From NCBI RefSeq assembly GCF_900101125.1, contig NZ_FNFL01000001.1, positions 1,054,001 through 1,118,000 on the forward strand: DNA of 64,000 nucleotides, written 5' to 3'. A program made the position numbers and the translations under genes. The DNA comes from Sediminibacillus albus (GTDB lineage: Bacteria; Bacillota; Bacilli; Bacillales; Amphibacillaceae). The notes beneath the pieces were generated by a model that was not told the origin of the DNA, did no database searches, and worked only from the letters and a program-made list of their open reading frames with translations. Numbering within the stretch: position 1 is the first letter of the stretch; every line of letters begins with the position of its first letter. Shown piece by piece: positions 14,710-23,536 of this stretch.

Positions 14710-15486
14710 TTATAGTCCTAAGATGTTAAATCCGGAATCGACGTGGATGATCTCTCCTGTTACGCCGCGGGATAAATCGCTCATCAAGTAATAAGCAGTA
14801 TCGCCGACTTCTTCCTGTGTTACTGTTCGGCGCAGTGGCGCTTTTTCCTCAATTTGCTTTAAAACGGTATTAAAGTCTCCAACCCCTTTTGCAGATAAGG
14901 TGCGGATCGGGCCGGCGGAAATTCCGTTGACACGAATATTGTTTTTGCCTAAATCGTTGGCCAAATACTTCATGCTGGCATCAAGGCTTGCTTTTGCAAC
15001 ACCCATCACATTGTAATTTTGGACAACTCTTTCGCCGCCAAGATAAGTCATTGTTACAATGCTTCCACCCTCAGTCATAAGTGGCTTGGCAGCTCTGGTG
15101 ACTGCTACAAGCGAGTAGGCACTGATATTTTGTGAAAGGAGATAACCATCTCTGCTAGTATCGACAAATTCACCCTTCAAGTCTTCTTTGTCTGCAAAAG
15201 CGATGCAATGGGCAAGTCCATGAATAGTGCCAACATCATTGCCGATTTGCTGAAATGTAGCGTCAACCGCTTCATCATTTGTAACATCACATTCGTAAAA
15301 CAAAGCATCCTGCCCTTCTAATGTTGATACTAAATCTCTAACCGGTTTTTCAAAACGCTCGTTGGCATAGGTGAAAATTAACCGGGCTCCTGCTTCATGC
15401 AGCGACCTGGCAATTCCCCAGGCAATACTCCTTTTATTGGCAACACCCATCACTACATATGTACGGCCCTCTAATGAAAAGTTCAT
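14710..15486 (-). CDS. fabI: Enoyl-[acyl-carrier-protein] reductase FabI
   Basis: The 258-residue protein is a short-chain dehydrogenase of the FabI type. It has the atypical nucleotide motif VMGVANKRSIAWGIA, substrate-site Tyr148 in TMTYLGG, and the catalytic Y-x6-K pair as Tyr158 and Lys165 (YNVMGVAK). It performs the last reduction of each fatty acid elongation round. ATG 15486 follows AAGGAGG. A FapR-like operator sits over the transcription start, so malonyl-CoA levels probably control it along with fabH-fabF at 45-46 kb. No FabL-type second reductase is seen in the window. Confidence 0.96.
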   Translation of the reverse strand: MNFSLEGRTYVVMGVANKRSIAWGIARSLHEAGARLIFTYANERFEKPVRDLVSTLEGQDALFYECDVTNDEAVDATFQQIGNDVGTIHGLAHCIAFADKEDLKGEFVDTSRDGYLLSQNISAYSLVAVTRAAKPLMTEGGSIVTMTYLGGERVVQNYNVMGVAKASLDASMKYLANDLGKNNIRVNGISAGPIRTLSAKGVGDFNTVLKQIEEKAPLRRTVTQEEVGDTAYYLMSDLSRGVTGEIIHVDSGFNILGL

Positions 15487-15531
15487 GCTTTCGTCCTCCT
15501 TGAGGTATCTTTTAAAAAATTATCACTAGTT

Positions 15532-15550
15532 ATTAGTACCTGATACTATT
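15532..15550 (-). promoter_or_regulatory. FapR operator at fabI
   Basis: TTAGTACC followed by inverted ATACTA (plus strand TTAGTACCTGATACTA) matches the FapR box known from Bacillus lipid genes. It lies just downstream of the -10 element of the fabI promoter, where bound FapR would block initiation. FapR repression is relieved by malonyl-CoA. Confidence 0.75.
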
Positions 15551-15553
15551 CCT

Positions 15554-15582
15554 ATCTTATCGAATCTGGCACCGAAATACAA
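15554..15582 (-). promoter_or_regulatory. Sigma-A promoter of fabI
   Basis: On the minus strand TTGTAT and TAAGAT are separated by 17 bases (4 of 6 matches each), with the FapR box beginning 3 bases further downstream. Confidence 0.5.
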
Positions 15583-15719
15583 TCTATTTACTAAGTTTTT
15601 TGATGGAAACAAGCACGCTGTTTAAATTGGTTCTACGATAATCAATTGCCATGGAACACCCTCTTTTTCCACACCCTTTTCGCATAACTGCTTATCAAAA
15701 GAATTCGCCATCTTAAAAT

Positions 15720-15756
15720 AATAATCCTGCCCGAACATTTGCAGGCAGGATTATCA
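15720..15756 (-). terminator. Terminator after yjbQ
   Basis: Minus-strand ATAATCCTGCC pairs with GGGCAGGATTAT and is followed by TATTTT, about 20 bases after the yjbQ stop. Confidence 0.8.
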
Positions 15757-15777
15757 TAGGATTAGCGATATGAGTTT

Positions 15778-17631
15778 TTATATTCTATATTCCAAAATGG
15801 ACTGCAGTTCTTCCACATATTCAGATGACCCCGTTACAATCAGACGGTCACCAAGCCGTAATTCTGTATCTCCATGAGGAACAATCGAATCTTTGCCCCG
15901 GAAAATCCGGACCATGATGACGTCACCGGTGAATGGAAACTCTCTGATCAATGTCTCATTGTATTCTGGGTTGCTCATGGTGATTTCATAAAGCGCACTT
16001 TCCTGATTGGTCAAAATATCAACTACACTTGGTGCCACAATCAACGCTTTAAGTAATGTTTTTGTCGATAACAGCACAGAGAAAACATCTATGCCTTTCT
16101 CCTTCAACTCTTTGTCCAAGCCTGGTTTCTCGACACGGGCAATTACGCGATCAACGCCTTTTTCTTTGGCATAAGAGGCAATCTCAGCATTCTTATCTTC
16201 TTCACCAGTGGAAACAACAAGCATGTCAACATCGAACACGTTTTTTTCCTCCATAAGAGGGATATCATAGCTCTCCAGCTGGTTAATATCGAAAATCGAG
16301 CGGCTGATCTTTTCGTCGATTTTTTCTAATTTTGTATGGTACATATAAATCTCGAAGATATTATTATCAAGCTCTCTCACTACCGGCAAGGTTGCCTGAT
16401 TAGTGCCGATAAAAGCCACAATCTGCTTATGGTCAGGTTCCGCACTGTTCACATAGAACTTTTTAAAAAATGGCGGTGTAATCAAACAAGTCAATACAGC
16501 TACAAGTATCAAAGCACCTTCCATTTGGTCGTCAATGACACCCATTCGCTCGCCGATGGTAGCAGCTGCTATTACCAGCGAAAGGGTAGAAGTCAGAATC
16601 ATCCCGGAACTAAAGACCGTTCGCCAGTCGTACCACTTCTTCATAATCAACACCGGTACCAGCTTCGATAACAATAAGGCAATTAACAGCAACGGTATCA
16701 ATGCGAGCACCTTCGGGTCACTGAACAATGACCAGAGATCGATGTCTACCCCAACCATCACAAAAAAGATAGGAATCAGGAAACCATATCCGAAGCTGTC
16801 CAGCTTCTGGACGAGATCCTGGTTTGGGGATAACAAAGAAACCAATGCACCAGCAAGGAAGGCTCCTAAAATATTTTCGGCTCCGACTGTTTCAGACAGG
16901 GCAACAAGAAAAATAATCAATGTGAATACTGCTCTGGTGCCTATTTGGATCGTCCCTTTCGACATCGTTTCCAGGAAGGTTTGATTTCGGAATCGTTTGC
17001 CGACAAAATAAAGCAGAATGCCTGCTCCAAACAGTATCAACAGCAGCCACATATTGCCTGCTTCTTCTCCATAAAAGGATACAAATACTGCAAGTAAAAT
17101 CATGGTAACCAGGTCGGCGATGACGGCTATTAATAAAATCGTCTGCCCGACAGTAGTTTTCATTGCCTGCGCTTCCTTCAGTGTCGGCACTACTACACCT
17201 AATGATATTGTCGAAATGATCAATGTCATCAGGAACATATTATCGATAAACCCGCCAAGCACAAATAAATAGGATAGACCTAACGACAGGATGAGGATGG
17301 CCAGGAATACGATTGTGGCAACCACCACCGCATTCGGCGCCTGATTCGTTGTATTATTTTTATTTTTTCTCCTTTTTTTAGCGAAAATCGAAAAATCAAT
17401 TTCCAGTCCGCTGAGAAACATCAGGAAAATAAACCCTAATGTCGATAAGGTCTCCAGCCAAGTACTGTCATCCACAATATTAAAGCCGCTGTGTCCGATA
17501 ATTAATCCGACGATAATTTCAGCAACCACAACAGGAATGGCTTTTAACCGCAAGCGGTGCATTAAAATAGGAGTAAAAAAAGCAGCTAAAATAACAATCA
17601 CAAGGGAGGTAACTGATTCTCCATGCTCCAT
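15778..17631 (-). CDS. yjbQ: CPA2 family monovalent cation/H+ antiporter YjbQ
   Basis: The 617-residue protein has about 12 transmembrane helices (residues 8-390) of the KefB/KhtU type, with the conserved core region PTLKEAQAM and ILGAFLAGALVSLL. A cytoplasmic RCK module follows: an N-lobe from about residue 404 (KQIVAFIGTNQATLP) whose dinucleotide loop lacks GxGxxG, and an RCK-C lobe at about 540-617 (GDVIMVRIFRGKDSIVPHGDTELRLGDR in short segments). Length equals B. subtilis YjbQ (614). It starts 13 bases after mgtE, so the two form an operon for ion homeostasis. The ion specificity (K+ or Na+) is not certain. Confidence 0.9.
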   Translation of the reverse strand: MEHGESVTSLVIVILAAFFTPILMHRLRLKAIPVVVAEIIVGLIIGHSGFNIVDDSTWLETLSTLGFIFLMFLSGLEIDFSIFAKKRRKNKNNTTNQAPNAVVVATIVFLAILILSLGLSYLFVLGGFIDNMFLMTLIISTISLGVVVPTLKEAQAMKTTVGQTILLIAVIADLVTMILLAVFVSFYGEEAGNMWLLLILFGAGILLYFVGKRFRNQTFLETMSKGTIQIGTRAVFTLIIFLVALSETVGAENILGAFLAGALVSLLSPNQDLVQKLDSFGYGFLIPIFFVMVGVDIDLWSLFSDPKVLALIPLLLIALLLSKLVPVLIMKKWYDWRTVFSSGMILTSTLSLVIAAATIGERMGVIDDQMEGALILVAVLTCLITPPFFKKFYVNSAEPDHKQIVAFIGTNQATLPVVRELDNNIFEIYMYHTKLEKIDEKISRSIFDINQLESYDIPLMEEKNVFDVDMLVVSTGEEDKNAEIASYAKEKGVDRVIARVEKPGLDKELKEKGIDVFSVLLSTKTLLKALIVAPSVVDILTNQESALYEITMSNPEYNETLIREFPFTGDVIMVRIFRGKDSIVPHGDTELRLGDRLIVTGSSEYVEELQSILEYRI

Positions 17632-17644
17632 TGTTCTAACCTCC

Positions 17645-19012
17645 TTAATGTAATAATAGATTCATAAATGCTGTAGCCATTCCAAAATAAATCAAAATGG
17701 AAATAATGTCATTTATCGTCGTGATAAATGGCCCGGATGCTACCGCCGGGTCCACTTTCAGCCGGTGCATAAGGATCGGTATTAACGATCCAGCGATAGT
17801 AGCGACAATTAATGTTGCCATAATCGAAATACCGACTAACAGGCCAAGAAAGATATCCCCTTGCCAAAAATAAACAATCAAGGTGATTAACACACCACAG
17901 CAAGTACCCGTTATCAAGCCTGTGCCTGCTTCACGGCCAATCATTTTCCACTTGCCCTGCTTTTCAAACTCGCCGGTCGCAATTCCTCTAACTGCAACGG
18001 CAAGGGCTTGTGTCCCAGTATTGCCGGCCATCCCGGCAATCAATGGAATAAAAATGGCCAAAATGGCTACTTGGTCCAAGGTGTCTTCAAAACGGCCAAT
18101 TAAACTGGCTGTCAACATTCCTAAAAACAATAGGATGATCAGCCAAGGCAGCCGCTTTTTTGCTGAAGTAAATGCACTATCGTCCGGTCCATCTACATCA
18201 GAAATACCGGCAAGCTTGGAATAGTCATCGCTTGCTTCCTCTTCCATAACGTCCATGATATCATCGACCGTTATAATTCCAAGTAAATGATTCTGAAAAT
18301 CAACGACAGGCAGGGCCAGAAAGTCATAGTCGCGCATCATTTGAGCAATCTCTTCCTGGTCTTCTCCGACAGGAACCGAAACAACACGGTCACTCATGAC
18401 TTCAGAAACCAGCCAATCACCTTCAGCAATAATTAAATCCCTCAATGACAAAACGCCTACCAAGCGTTTCTGATTGTCAATCACATACGTATAGTAGATG
18501 GTTTCTGCTTCAGGAGCTTCCTTCCTTAAATGCCGCATTGCTTCTTTAATAGTCAAATTGGCATTAAGGACGACAAACTCCGTTGTCATGATACTCCCTG
18601 CTGTCTTTTCTTCATAATGAAGCAGCTCTTTGATTTCCCCTGCTGCTTCTTTATCCATTATGGTAAGAAAGCTAGCAACTTTGTTCTTATCCAATTCATT
18701 TAAAATATCTACCGCGTCATCTGTAGACATTTCTGCCAGAACATTGGCAGCAAATGGCGGTGTCATCTCGGAAAAAAATGGTTCTATATCATCTATATCG
18801 ATATTTTCCATTACATCGGCAATTTCTTCAGACGATAAGTATGAATAAATTTGCATTCGGACTTTTTCCGACTGTGTTTCAAATATTTTCGCCTGATCAT
18901 AGGGATGAAGTTCCAAAAACTCAGCACGAAATTGATCAATTTGCTCATTAAATAAGGCGTCCTGGATTTTTTCCCAATATTGCTCCCGTTCTAGTTCATC
19001 TAAATGCTCCAT
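17645..19012 (-). CDS. mgtE: Magnesium transporter MgtE
   Basis: The 455-residue protein has the three MgtE parts in order: a helical N domain (residues about 20-130) with acidic residues, a CBS pair (about 135-260, with MTTEFVVLNANLTIKEAM and VVDFQNHLLGIITVDDIMDVM), and five transmembrane helices (about 285-455). The selectivity region GNTGTQALAVAVRGIATGE and the PFITTINDIISILIYFG segment are both present. It forms a Mg2+-gated channel-like importer. No M-box (ykoK) riboswitch is recognisable upstream, unlike B. subtilis mgtE. A sigma-A promoter is present instead. It leads an operon with yjbQ. Confidence 0.96.
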   Translation of the reverse strand: MEHLDELEREQYWEKIQDALFNEQIDQFRAEFLELHPYDQAKIFETQSEKVRMQIYSYLSSEEIADVMENIDIDDIEPFFSEMTPPFAANVLAEMSTDDAVDILNELDKNKVASFLTIMDKEAAGEIKELLHYEEKTAGSIMTTEFVVLNANLTIKEAMRHLRKEAPEAETIYYTYVIDNQKRLVGVLSLRDLIIAEGDWLVSEVMSDRVVSVPVGEDQEEIAQMMRDYDFLALPVVDFQNHLLGIITVDDIMDVMEEEASDDYSKLAGISDVDGPDDSAFTSAKKRLPWLIILLFLGMLTASLIGRFEDTLDQVAILAIFIPLIAGMAGNTGTQALAVAVRGIATGEFEKQGKWKMIGREAGTGLITGTCCGVLITLIVYFWQGDIFLGLLVGISIMATLIVATIAGSLIPILMHRLKVDPAVASGPFITTINDIISILIYFGMATAFMNLLLH

Positions 19013-19385
19013 AATCCTAACCCTCCTTATCGCCTAGACCGTATTATCGTAAGTTCCGTTCAGCAATTTGTCAACGACAGAAAAGTGAACATATTGTTAT
19101 GTTTTTAACTTAACATTAATAAGAGTACTGCTAATGCTTAAAAAAAACAGGTTTTTGATGTACACTGAAATATGTATGATCGCGAATTTTTGAATCAGTT
19201 CGATTAATTTTATTTACTATTCTATCTGAAAAATTTATTTTCAGATACTTTTTTGCATTTATATCCACTTTAGATGTTCTTCGTATAAGCTGTAGATTTT
19301 TATGCCCTGGTTTTTCTTTTAAAAAGGCTGTCTTCACATCGGATCATCAAAAGATTCCAAGCAATCGAGAAGGAAAGGGAACCCT
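19013..19385. other. Divergent intergenic region between mgtE and the SEDS gene
   Basis: About 370 bases without a credible gene. It contains the mgtE promoter near 19046-19074. A minus-strand open frame at 19131-19337 lacks a binding site and looks like chance. No M-box, terminator or repeat is seen, and the rest is AT-rich leader DNA for the gene at 19386. Confidence 0.5.
19046..19074 (-). promoter_or_regulatory. Sigma-A promoter of mgtE-yjbQ
   Basis: Minus-strand TTGACA (perfect) and TACGAT are spaced by 17 bases. The -10 lies about 33 bases before the mgtE ATG, leaving no room for a riboswitch leader downstream of it. Confidence 0.6.
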
Positions 19386-20552
19386 ATGAATAAAAATAAT
19401 ACAAATATAGATTACACGCTGATTTTCATCGTCTTTTTATTAGGTCTTGTCAGTTGTCTTACCCTTTATACTGTTGAACCTTACTTACCGGCTAATGCTC
19501 CGGATAATAGTTATATTAGGCAAGCTGTCTGGTATATAGCGGGCAGCATACTTGTGGCTGGGGTAATGTTGATAGACTATGATCGTTTCCGCCAAGTCTC
19601 CTGGTACTTGTATGGAATTGGCATGATCACCTTACTGATGCTCTTCTTCGGATTTCCTCCGCAGATAATCCATACAGCAAATAATGCGACAAGCTGGTTT
19701 ATATTCCCAGGGATAGGAACCATTCAGCCGGCAGAGTTTTTTAAAGTGATATTAGTAATTGTACTAGCACATATTATGGTGAAACATAACGAAAAATTTC
19801 AACTAAGAACCAATAATAGTGACCTTTGGCTATTGTTTAAAATTATGCTCATCAGCTTGCCGCCTATGGGGTTAATTGCTGTCCAGCCTGATTTAGGCGG
19901 TTTTCTCGTGCTGGCTGCCATCGTTGGCTGCATGGTGCTGGTTTCCGGTATCCGCTGGCGGGTCTTATTTGCCGTAACCATGATTCTATTACTTTTTATC
20001 GGTGCAGCGGGGGTGCTATCCATTATGTTTCCGGAAACTGTTGGAGCAACACTGGAAGAAAGTGTTTTTAAACACGTAGAAAGCCGATTCTACGGCTGGC
20101 TGCAGCCTGAAAAGTATTTAGACTCTGGTTACCAGCTAAAAAAAGCGATGATGGCGATTGGTTCCGGTCAGCTAACAGGTAAAGGGCTTCGGGACTTTGA
20201 AGTCGATGTTCCTGAACGTCATACAGATATGATTTTCACGGCGATTGCCGAGCAGTTTGGTTTCATTGGAGCCAGTATTGTGATTACCTTGCTTTTCTTG
20301 TTGATTTATCGTCTTCTCTATATTGCTTTACAAAGCAATGACCAATTTGGCAGCTTTTTAGTGACAGGGCTTATTGGTATGTTCGCATTCCAAATCTTTC
20401 AAAATATCGGCATGTCGATACAGCTTTTACCGATTACCGGCCTGCCGCTACCGTTTCTAAGTTACGGAGGGAGCTCAACCCTGACGTATATGCTGGCCAT
20501 AGGCCTCGCACTGAATATCCGCTCACGGACAAAACAATATATGTTTGATTAA
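19386..20552 (+). CDS. SEDS family peptidoglycan polymerase (RodA/FtsW/SpoVE type)
   Basis: The 388-residue protein has about ten transmembrane helices and the SEDS signatures: QPAEFFK near residue 115, AVQPDLGG (the conserved catalytic-site aspartate region) near 162, and GLPLPFLSYGGSSTLTYM near 350. Length and the QPDLGG motif are closer to RodA than to the longer FtsW. SEDS proteins polymerise glycan strands with a partner class B PBP. No PBP gene is adjacent. The start at 19386 follows AAGGAAAGGG. Whether it is the main RodA or an accessory paralogue cannot be told from this window. Confidence 0.9.
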   Translation: MNKNNTNIDYTLIFIVFLLGLVSCLTLYTVEPYLPANAPDNSYIRQAVWYIAGSILVAGVMLIDYDRFRQVSWYLYGIGMITLLMLFFGFPPQIIHTANNATSWFIFPGIGTIQPAEFFKVILVIVLAHIMVKHNEKFQLRTNNSDLWLLFKIMLISLPPMGLIAVQPDLGGFLVLAAIVGCMVLVSGIRWRVLFAVTMILLLFIGAAGVLSIMFPETVGATLEESVFKHVESRFYGWLQPEKYLDSGYQLKKAMMAIGSGQLTGKGLRDFEVDVPERHTDMIFTAIAEQFGFIGASIVITLLFLLIYRLLYIALQSNDQFGSFLVTGLIGMFAFQIFQNIGMSIQLLPITGLPLPFLSYGGSSTLTYMLAIGLALNIRSRTKQYMFD

Positions 20553-20558
20553 TTATGA

Positions 20559-20602
20559 GGGTGGATATGCTATATCAAGTAGCTTCCACCCTTCCCTTTT
20601 TT
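20559..20602 (+). terminator. Terminator after the SEDS gene
   Basis: GGGTGGA pairs with TCCACCC across an 18-base loop and is followed by TTCCCTTTTTT. Confidence 0.7.
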
Positions 20603-20627
20603 ATCGGTATTTAAGGAGGAAAATATA

Positions 20628-21374
20628 ATGAAAATTGATGTCATCGGTGATATTCATGGCTGTTTCAATGAATTGCATGCCTTGTTTCGTAAAATGGGGT
20701 ACCAAATTAGTGAGGCTGGAATTCCTGTCCATCCCGACGGGCGGACACCTGTTTTTGTTGGCGACCTGACCGACCGCGGCCCAGATTCTATATCGGTTAT
20801 CAAACTAGTCTATGACATGGTAATCAGCCAAGGAGCAGCTAAATATGTCCCTGGAAATCACTGCAATAAGCTTTACCGTTATTTTCTGGGCAACAATGTC
20901 AAACAGCAGCACGGGCTTGAAACTACCGTGGCAGAGTACAAAGCTTTAAGCAGCAAGGATCAACAAGCCATCCGCCAACAGTTCATGAAATTATACGAGG
21001 ACTCCCCCCTTTATTTGCAGCTTCCCGAGGCGCAGGCCGTTGTAGCTCATGCAGGTATTAGGGAAGCGTTAATTGGGAAAACAGGCGAAAAAGTTAAGAC
21101 TTTCGTTCTCTACGGAGACATAACTGGAGAAACGTACGAGGATGGCCGTCCTGTAAGAAGAGACTGGGCCCGCCATTATTCAGGCGACCAATGGATTGTA
21201 TATGGCCATACTCCAGTAAAGGAACCAAGAATAGTTAATCGAACCATCAATATCGATACCGGATGTGTATTCGGAAATAAACTAACAGCATTTCGGCTTC
21301 TAGAAGAAGAAACCATCTCCGTCCCCTCCAACCAGGATTATGTGGAAGAAAAATTCCGCTCATTCGATGAATAA
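20628..21374 (+). CDS. prpE: Bis(5'-nucleosyl)-tetraphosphatase PrpE
   Basis: The 248-residue protein is a metallophosphoesterase of the PPP type: GDIHG near residue 7, [10 protein letters not shown] near 46, GNHCNKL near 81, HAGI near 139, and the late YGHTPV near 198. B. subtilis PrpE (244 residues) is an Ap4A hydrolase that also acts as a tyrosine phosphatase and affects spore germination. The start ATG 20628 has an AAGGAGG site. It sits convergent to yjbO with the 82-bp repeat array in between, as part of the conserved yjb block. Confidence 0.93.
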   Translation: MKIDVIGDIHGCFNELHALFRKMGYQISEAGIPVHPDGRTPVFVGDLTDRGPDSISVIKLVYDMVISQGAAKYVPGNHCNKLYRYFLGNNVKQQHGLETTVAEYKALSSKDQQAIRQQFMKLYEDSPLYLQLPEAQAVVAHAGIREALIGKTGEKVKTFVLYGDITGETYEDGRPVRRDWARHYSGDQWIVYGHTPVKEPRIVNRTINIDTGCVFGNKLTAFRLLEEETISVPSNQDYVEEKFRSFDE

Positions 21375-21379
21375 AAAAC

Positions 21380-21406
21380 AAGGCGCTGGGCAAAATCCGG
21401 CGCCTT
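21380..21406 (+). terminator. Weak terminator after prpE
   Basis: AAGGCGC and GGCGCCTT form a stem just past the prpE stop, but only a short T-rich tail follows. Confidence 0.5.
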
Positions 21407-21448
21407 AACTTGATTCATTTAATGAAGTTGCGAGATGTCTAACGGCTT

Positions 21449-21800
21449 TGAGCGACTACCCCGAAGTAGAGCAACTTTTCCTGCAAGTGGAGCGACTCTT
21501 TACCAAAGTAGATCAACTTTCCGCTTAAGTGGAGCGACTGCCCCGAAGTAGAGCAACTTTTCCTGCAAGTGGAGCGACTCTTCACCAAAGTAGATCAACT
21601 TTCCGCTTAAGTGGAGCGACTACCCCGAAGTAGAGCAGCTTTTCCTGCAAGTAGAGCGACTCTTCACCAAAGTAGATCAACTTTCCGCTTAGGTGGAGCG
21701 ACTACCCCGAAGTAGAGCAGCTTTTCCTGCAAGTAGAGCGACTCTTCACCAAAGTAGATCAACTTTCCGCTTAAGTGGAGCGACTACTCTGAAGTAGAGC
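21449..21800. repeat. Tandem 82-bp repeat array 1 (four 19/21-bp subunits per period)
   Basis: The word GCGACT recurs at 21452, 21534, 21616, 21698 and 21780, exactly 82 bases apart. Each period is four subunits of 19, 21, 21 and 21 bp with the form AKCRACT-N-AAGTRG. Joined, they give quasi-palindromic cores such as AAGTAGATCAACTT and AAGTGGAGCGACT. Copies are nearly identical, with a few substitutions (AGTGG/AGTAG, CAAC/CAGC). Because 82 is not a multiple of three, this is not a peptide repeat. It fills the convergent gap between prpE and yjbO. Two related arrays occur at 47224 and 56784. Confidence 0.95.
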
Positions 21801-21810
21801 AGCACCCCGT

Positions 21811-22698
21811 TCAACACTTTCGCAAGGAGGTCATATCCTTGGGCATTTCTGCTGTGAATTCCAGGCGTTCTCCGCTTGCCGGGTGGCTGAATGCCAAGGT
21901 TTTACAATGAAGCGCTTGTCTGGCAATGCGGCTGCTGTTACCCCCGTATAAATCATCGCCGATCAGCGGATGGCCGATATAAGAAAAATGGACGCGGATT
22001 TGGTGGGTTCTGCCTGTCTCCAATTGGATATCAACCAATGAATAGCCATCAAGCTCTTCTATCACTTGATAATGGGTAATCGCCTGCTGTCCATGCTCTG
22101 TTACTTCTCGTTCAATAATAGAACCATGCTTTCTTCCGATGGCTGCATTAATTGTTCCTGCTTTTTGCTCCATCTTTCCCTCGACAAATGCGGAGTAGCT
22201 GCGCTTAATACAGCCCTGCTTTTGCTGGTCAGATAAACGTGAGTGGCTGAACCGGTGTTTAGCAACTAACATTAGTCCTGACGTGTCTTTGTCAAGCCTT
22301 GTCACTATATGGACAGTGTAAGCAAGCTGTTTTTTTTCATAGTAGTTGATCAGGCCATTAGCGATTGTACTTGATGGATGTTGATGGGATGGAATCGATG
22401 CAATACCTGCCGGCTTGTCCAGCACAAGGACATCGTCATCCTCATAAATAAGATGCAACGGGACATTAGCAGCCTGCATATGGTTTCCTCTTTGTTCAGG
22501 CGGAAAGATTACTTGCAGCCTGTCGCCAGCAGTCAATTTTTTCCGGACAGTTGCCGGTTTTCCATTTTGCAGGATAGTTCCGCCGTCAAACTTGACTGCT
22601 TTAAGGATTCTCCGGGAAAACCCTTGAATTTGCTGTAAGTATTCTTTAATAAGCATGCCATCATGCCCGGATGAAATCTTCCATTTCACGTTTCTCAC
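21811..22698 (-). CDS. yjbO: RluA family rRNA/tRNA pseudouridine synthase YjbO
   Basis: An N-terminal S4-like RNA-binding region (residues 12-75, IKEYLQQIQGFSRRILKAVK) precedes the catalytic domain with HIVTRLDKDTSGLML near residue 130, whose aspartate is the catalytic residue of all RluA enzymes. The late motif LETGRTHQIRVHFSYIGHPLIGD, here at about 225-247, is also typical. Length is 295 residues. It converts specific uridines in RNA to pseudouridine. The target is not known for YjbO. It is the last gene of the sasB-nadF-yjbO operon, 18 bases after nadF. Confidence 0.93.
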   Translation of the reverse strand: MRNVKWKISSGHDGMLIKEYLQQIQGFSRRILKAVKFDGGTILQNGKPATVRKKLTAGDRLQVIFPPEQRGNHMQAANVPLHLIYEDDDVLVLDKPAGIASIPSHQHPSSTIANGLINYYEKKQLAYTVHIVTRLDKDTSGLMLVAKHRFSHSRLSDQQKQGCIKRSYSAFVEGKMEQKAGTINAAIGRKHGSIIEREVTEHGQQAITHYQVIEELDGYSLVDIQLETGRTHQIRVHFSYIGHPLIGDDLYGGNSSRIARQALHCKTLAFSHPASGERLEFTAEMPKDMTSLRKC

Positions 22699-22716
22699 CT
22701 TTTCATTAAAATAGCT

Positions 22717-23517
22717 TTAGCGTTCATCGGAGACAAAGGAATCATGCACTCTTTTCCAAAAAGGAAAGGAGCGGAACCTGGCAAACCGTATCTTTTCTTC
22801 AGCTACCTTGCATTCTATTTTTTCCACATTTGAATAATTTTTCGTTATATGGTCGATGGTGATCAAAAAGCTTTTATCATAGATCGGCCGAAAATCACAG
22901 GCGTGGTGCTTCGGCAGAATCAATGGAGAACCAATTGTCCGAAATACACGGTTATTGATCGATGCCATTTCAGTAATTTGGATCGATTCCAGCGAAGGGT
23001 GGATAATGCCGCCGCCCAATGCCTTATTATAAGCCGTACTCCCTGAAGGAGTAGAAATGCACAACCCGTCCCCGCGGAATGTTTCGAAATGCTCACCCTT
23101 GATTTCTACATCAAGCACCACTGATCCCTCGGCAGTCTTAATCGAACATTCATTGAGAGCTAGAAAATGGTCGACTTGTCCACTCCCTTTCGGACAGATT
23201 GTTACTTCTAATAAAGGATACTCAACCACCTGGAAAGGGTTCTTGGCTATTTCTATGATTAGTTTTTCTACTTCATCAGGCACCCAGTCTGCATAGAAGC
23301 CCAAATGCCCGGTATGAATCCCGATAAAAGCAGTTTTATCCAGTCGATCAATATATGTATGGAAAGCCTCAAGAAAAGTGCCGTCTCCGCCAACAGATAT
23401 TACTAAGTCAGGCTCTTCCTCATCATAAGTTAGCTTAAAGTCAATCAAGTACTGCTTAATAGTAGCTTTTAATTCTTCAGACTTTTTATCCCCTTTAGAA
23501 GTAATTGCAAATTTCAT
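22717..23517 (-). CDS. nadF: NAD kinase
   Basis: The 266-residue protein has the NAD kinase signature [11 protein letters not shown] near residue 44 (catalytic aspartate), the LNECSIK substrate motif near 123, and [21 protein letters not shown] near 150. It phosphorylates NAD to NADP. The name follows the B. subtilis yjb-region enzyme (formerly YjbN). It lies 19 bases after sasB and 18 bases before yjbO on the same strand, so the three are cotranscribed as in B. subtilis. Confidence 0.96.
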   Translation of the reverse strand: MKFAITSKGDKKSEELKATIKQYLIDFKLTYDEEEPDLVISVGGDGTFLEAFHTYIDRLDKTAFIGIHTGHLGFYADWVPDEVEKLIIEIAKNPFQVVEYPLLEVTICPKGSGQVDHFLALNECSIKTAEGSVVLDVEIKGEHFETFRGDGLCISTPSGSTAYNKALGGGIIHPSLESIQITEMASINNRVFRTIGSPLILPKHHACDFRPIYDKSFLITIDHITKNYSNVEKIECKVAEEKIRFARFRSFPFWKRVHDSFVSDER

Positions 23518-23536
23518 AACTGTTCATCTGCCTCCC

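Noticed and set aside
19131-19337. 68-codon minus-strand gene in the mgtE upstream region
   Set aside because: No ribosome binding site, low-complexity AT-rich codons, and position inside a divergent promoter region.
19013-19385. M-box magnesium riboswitch upstream of mgtE
   Set aside because: I looked for the conserved leader of the ykoK type and did not find it. The likely promoter lies too close to mgtE.
21449-21800. CRISPR array
   Set aside because: The period is 82 bp with four related internal units, spacers between cores are identical from period to period, and no cas genes are nearby. A CRISPR needs unique spacers between identical repeats.
21449-21800. Gene for a repeated peptide
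   Set aside because: The 82-bp period shifts the frame each time, no long frame spans the array, and there is no start with a ribosome binding site.
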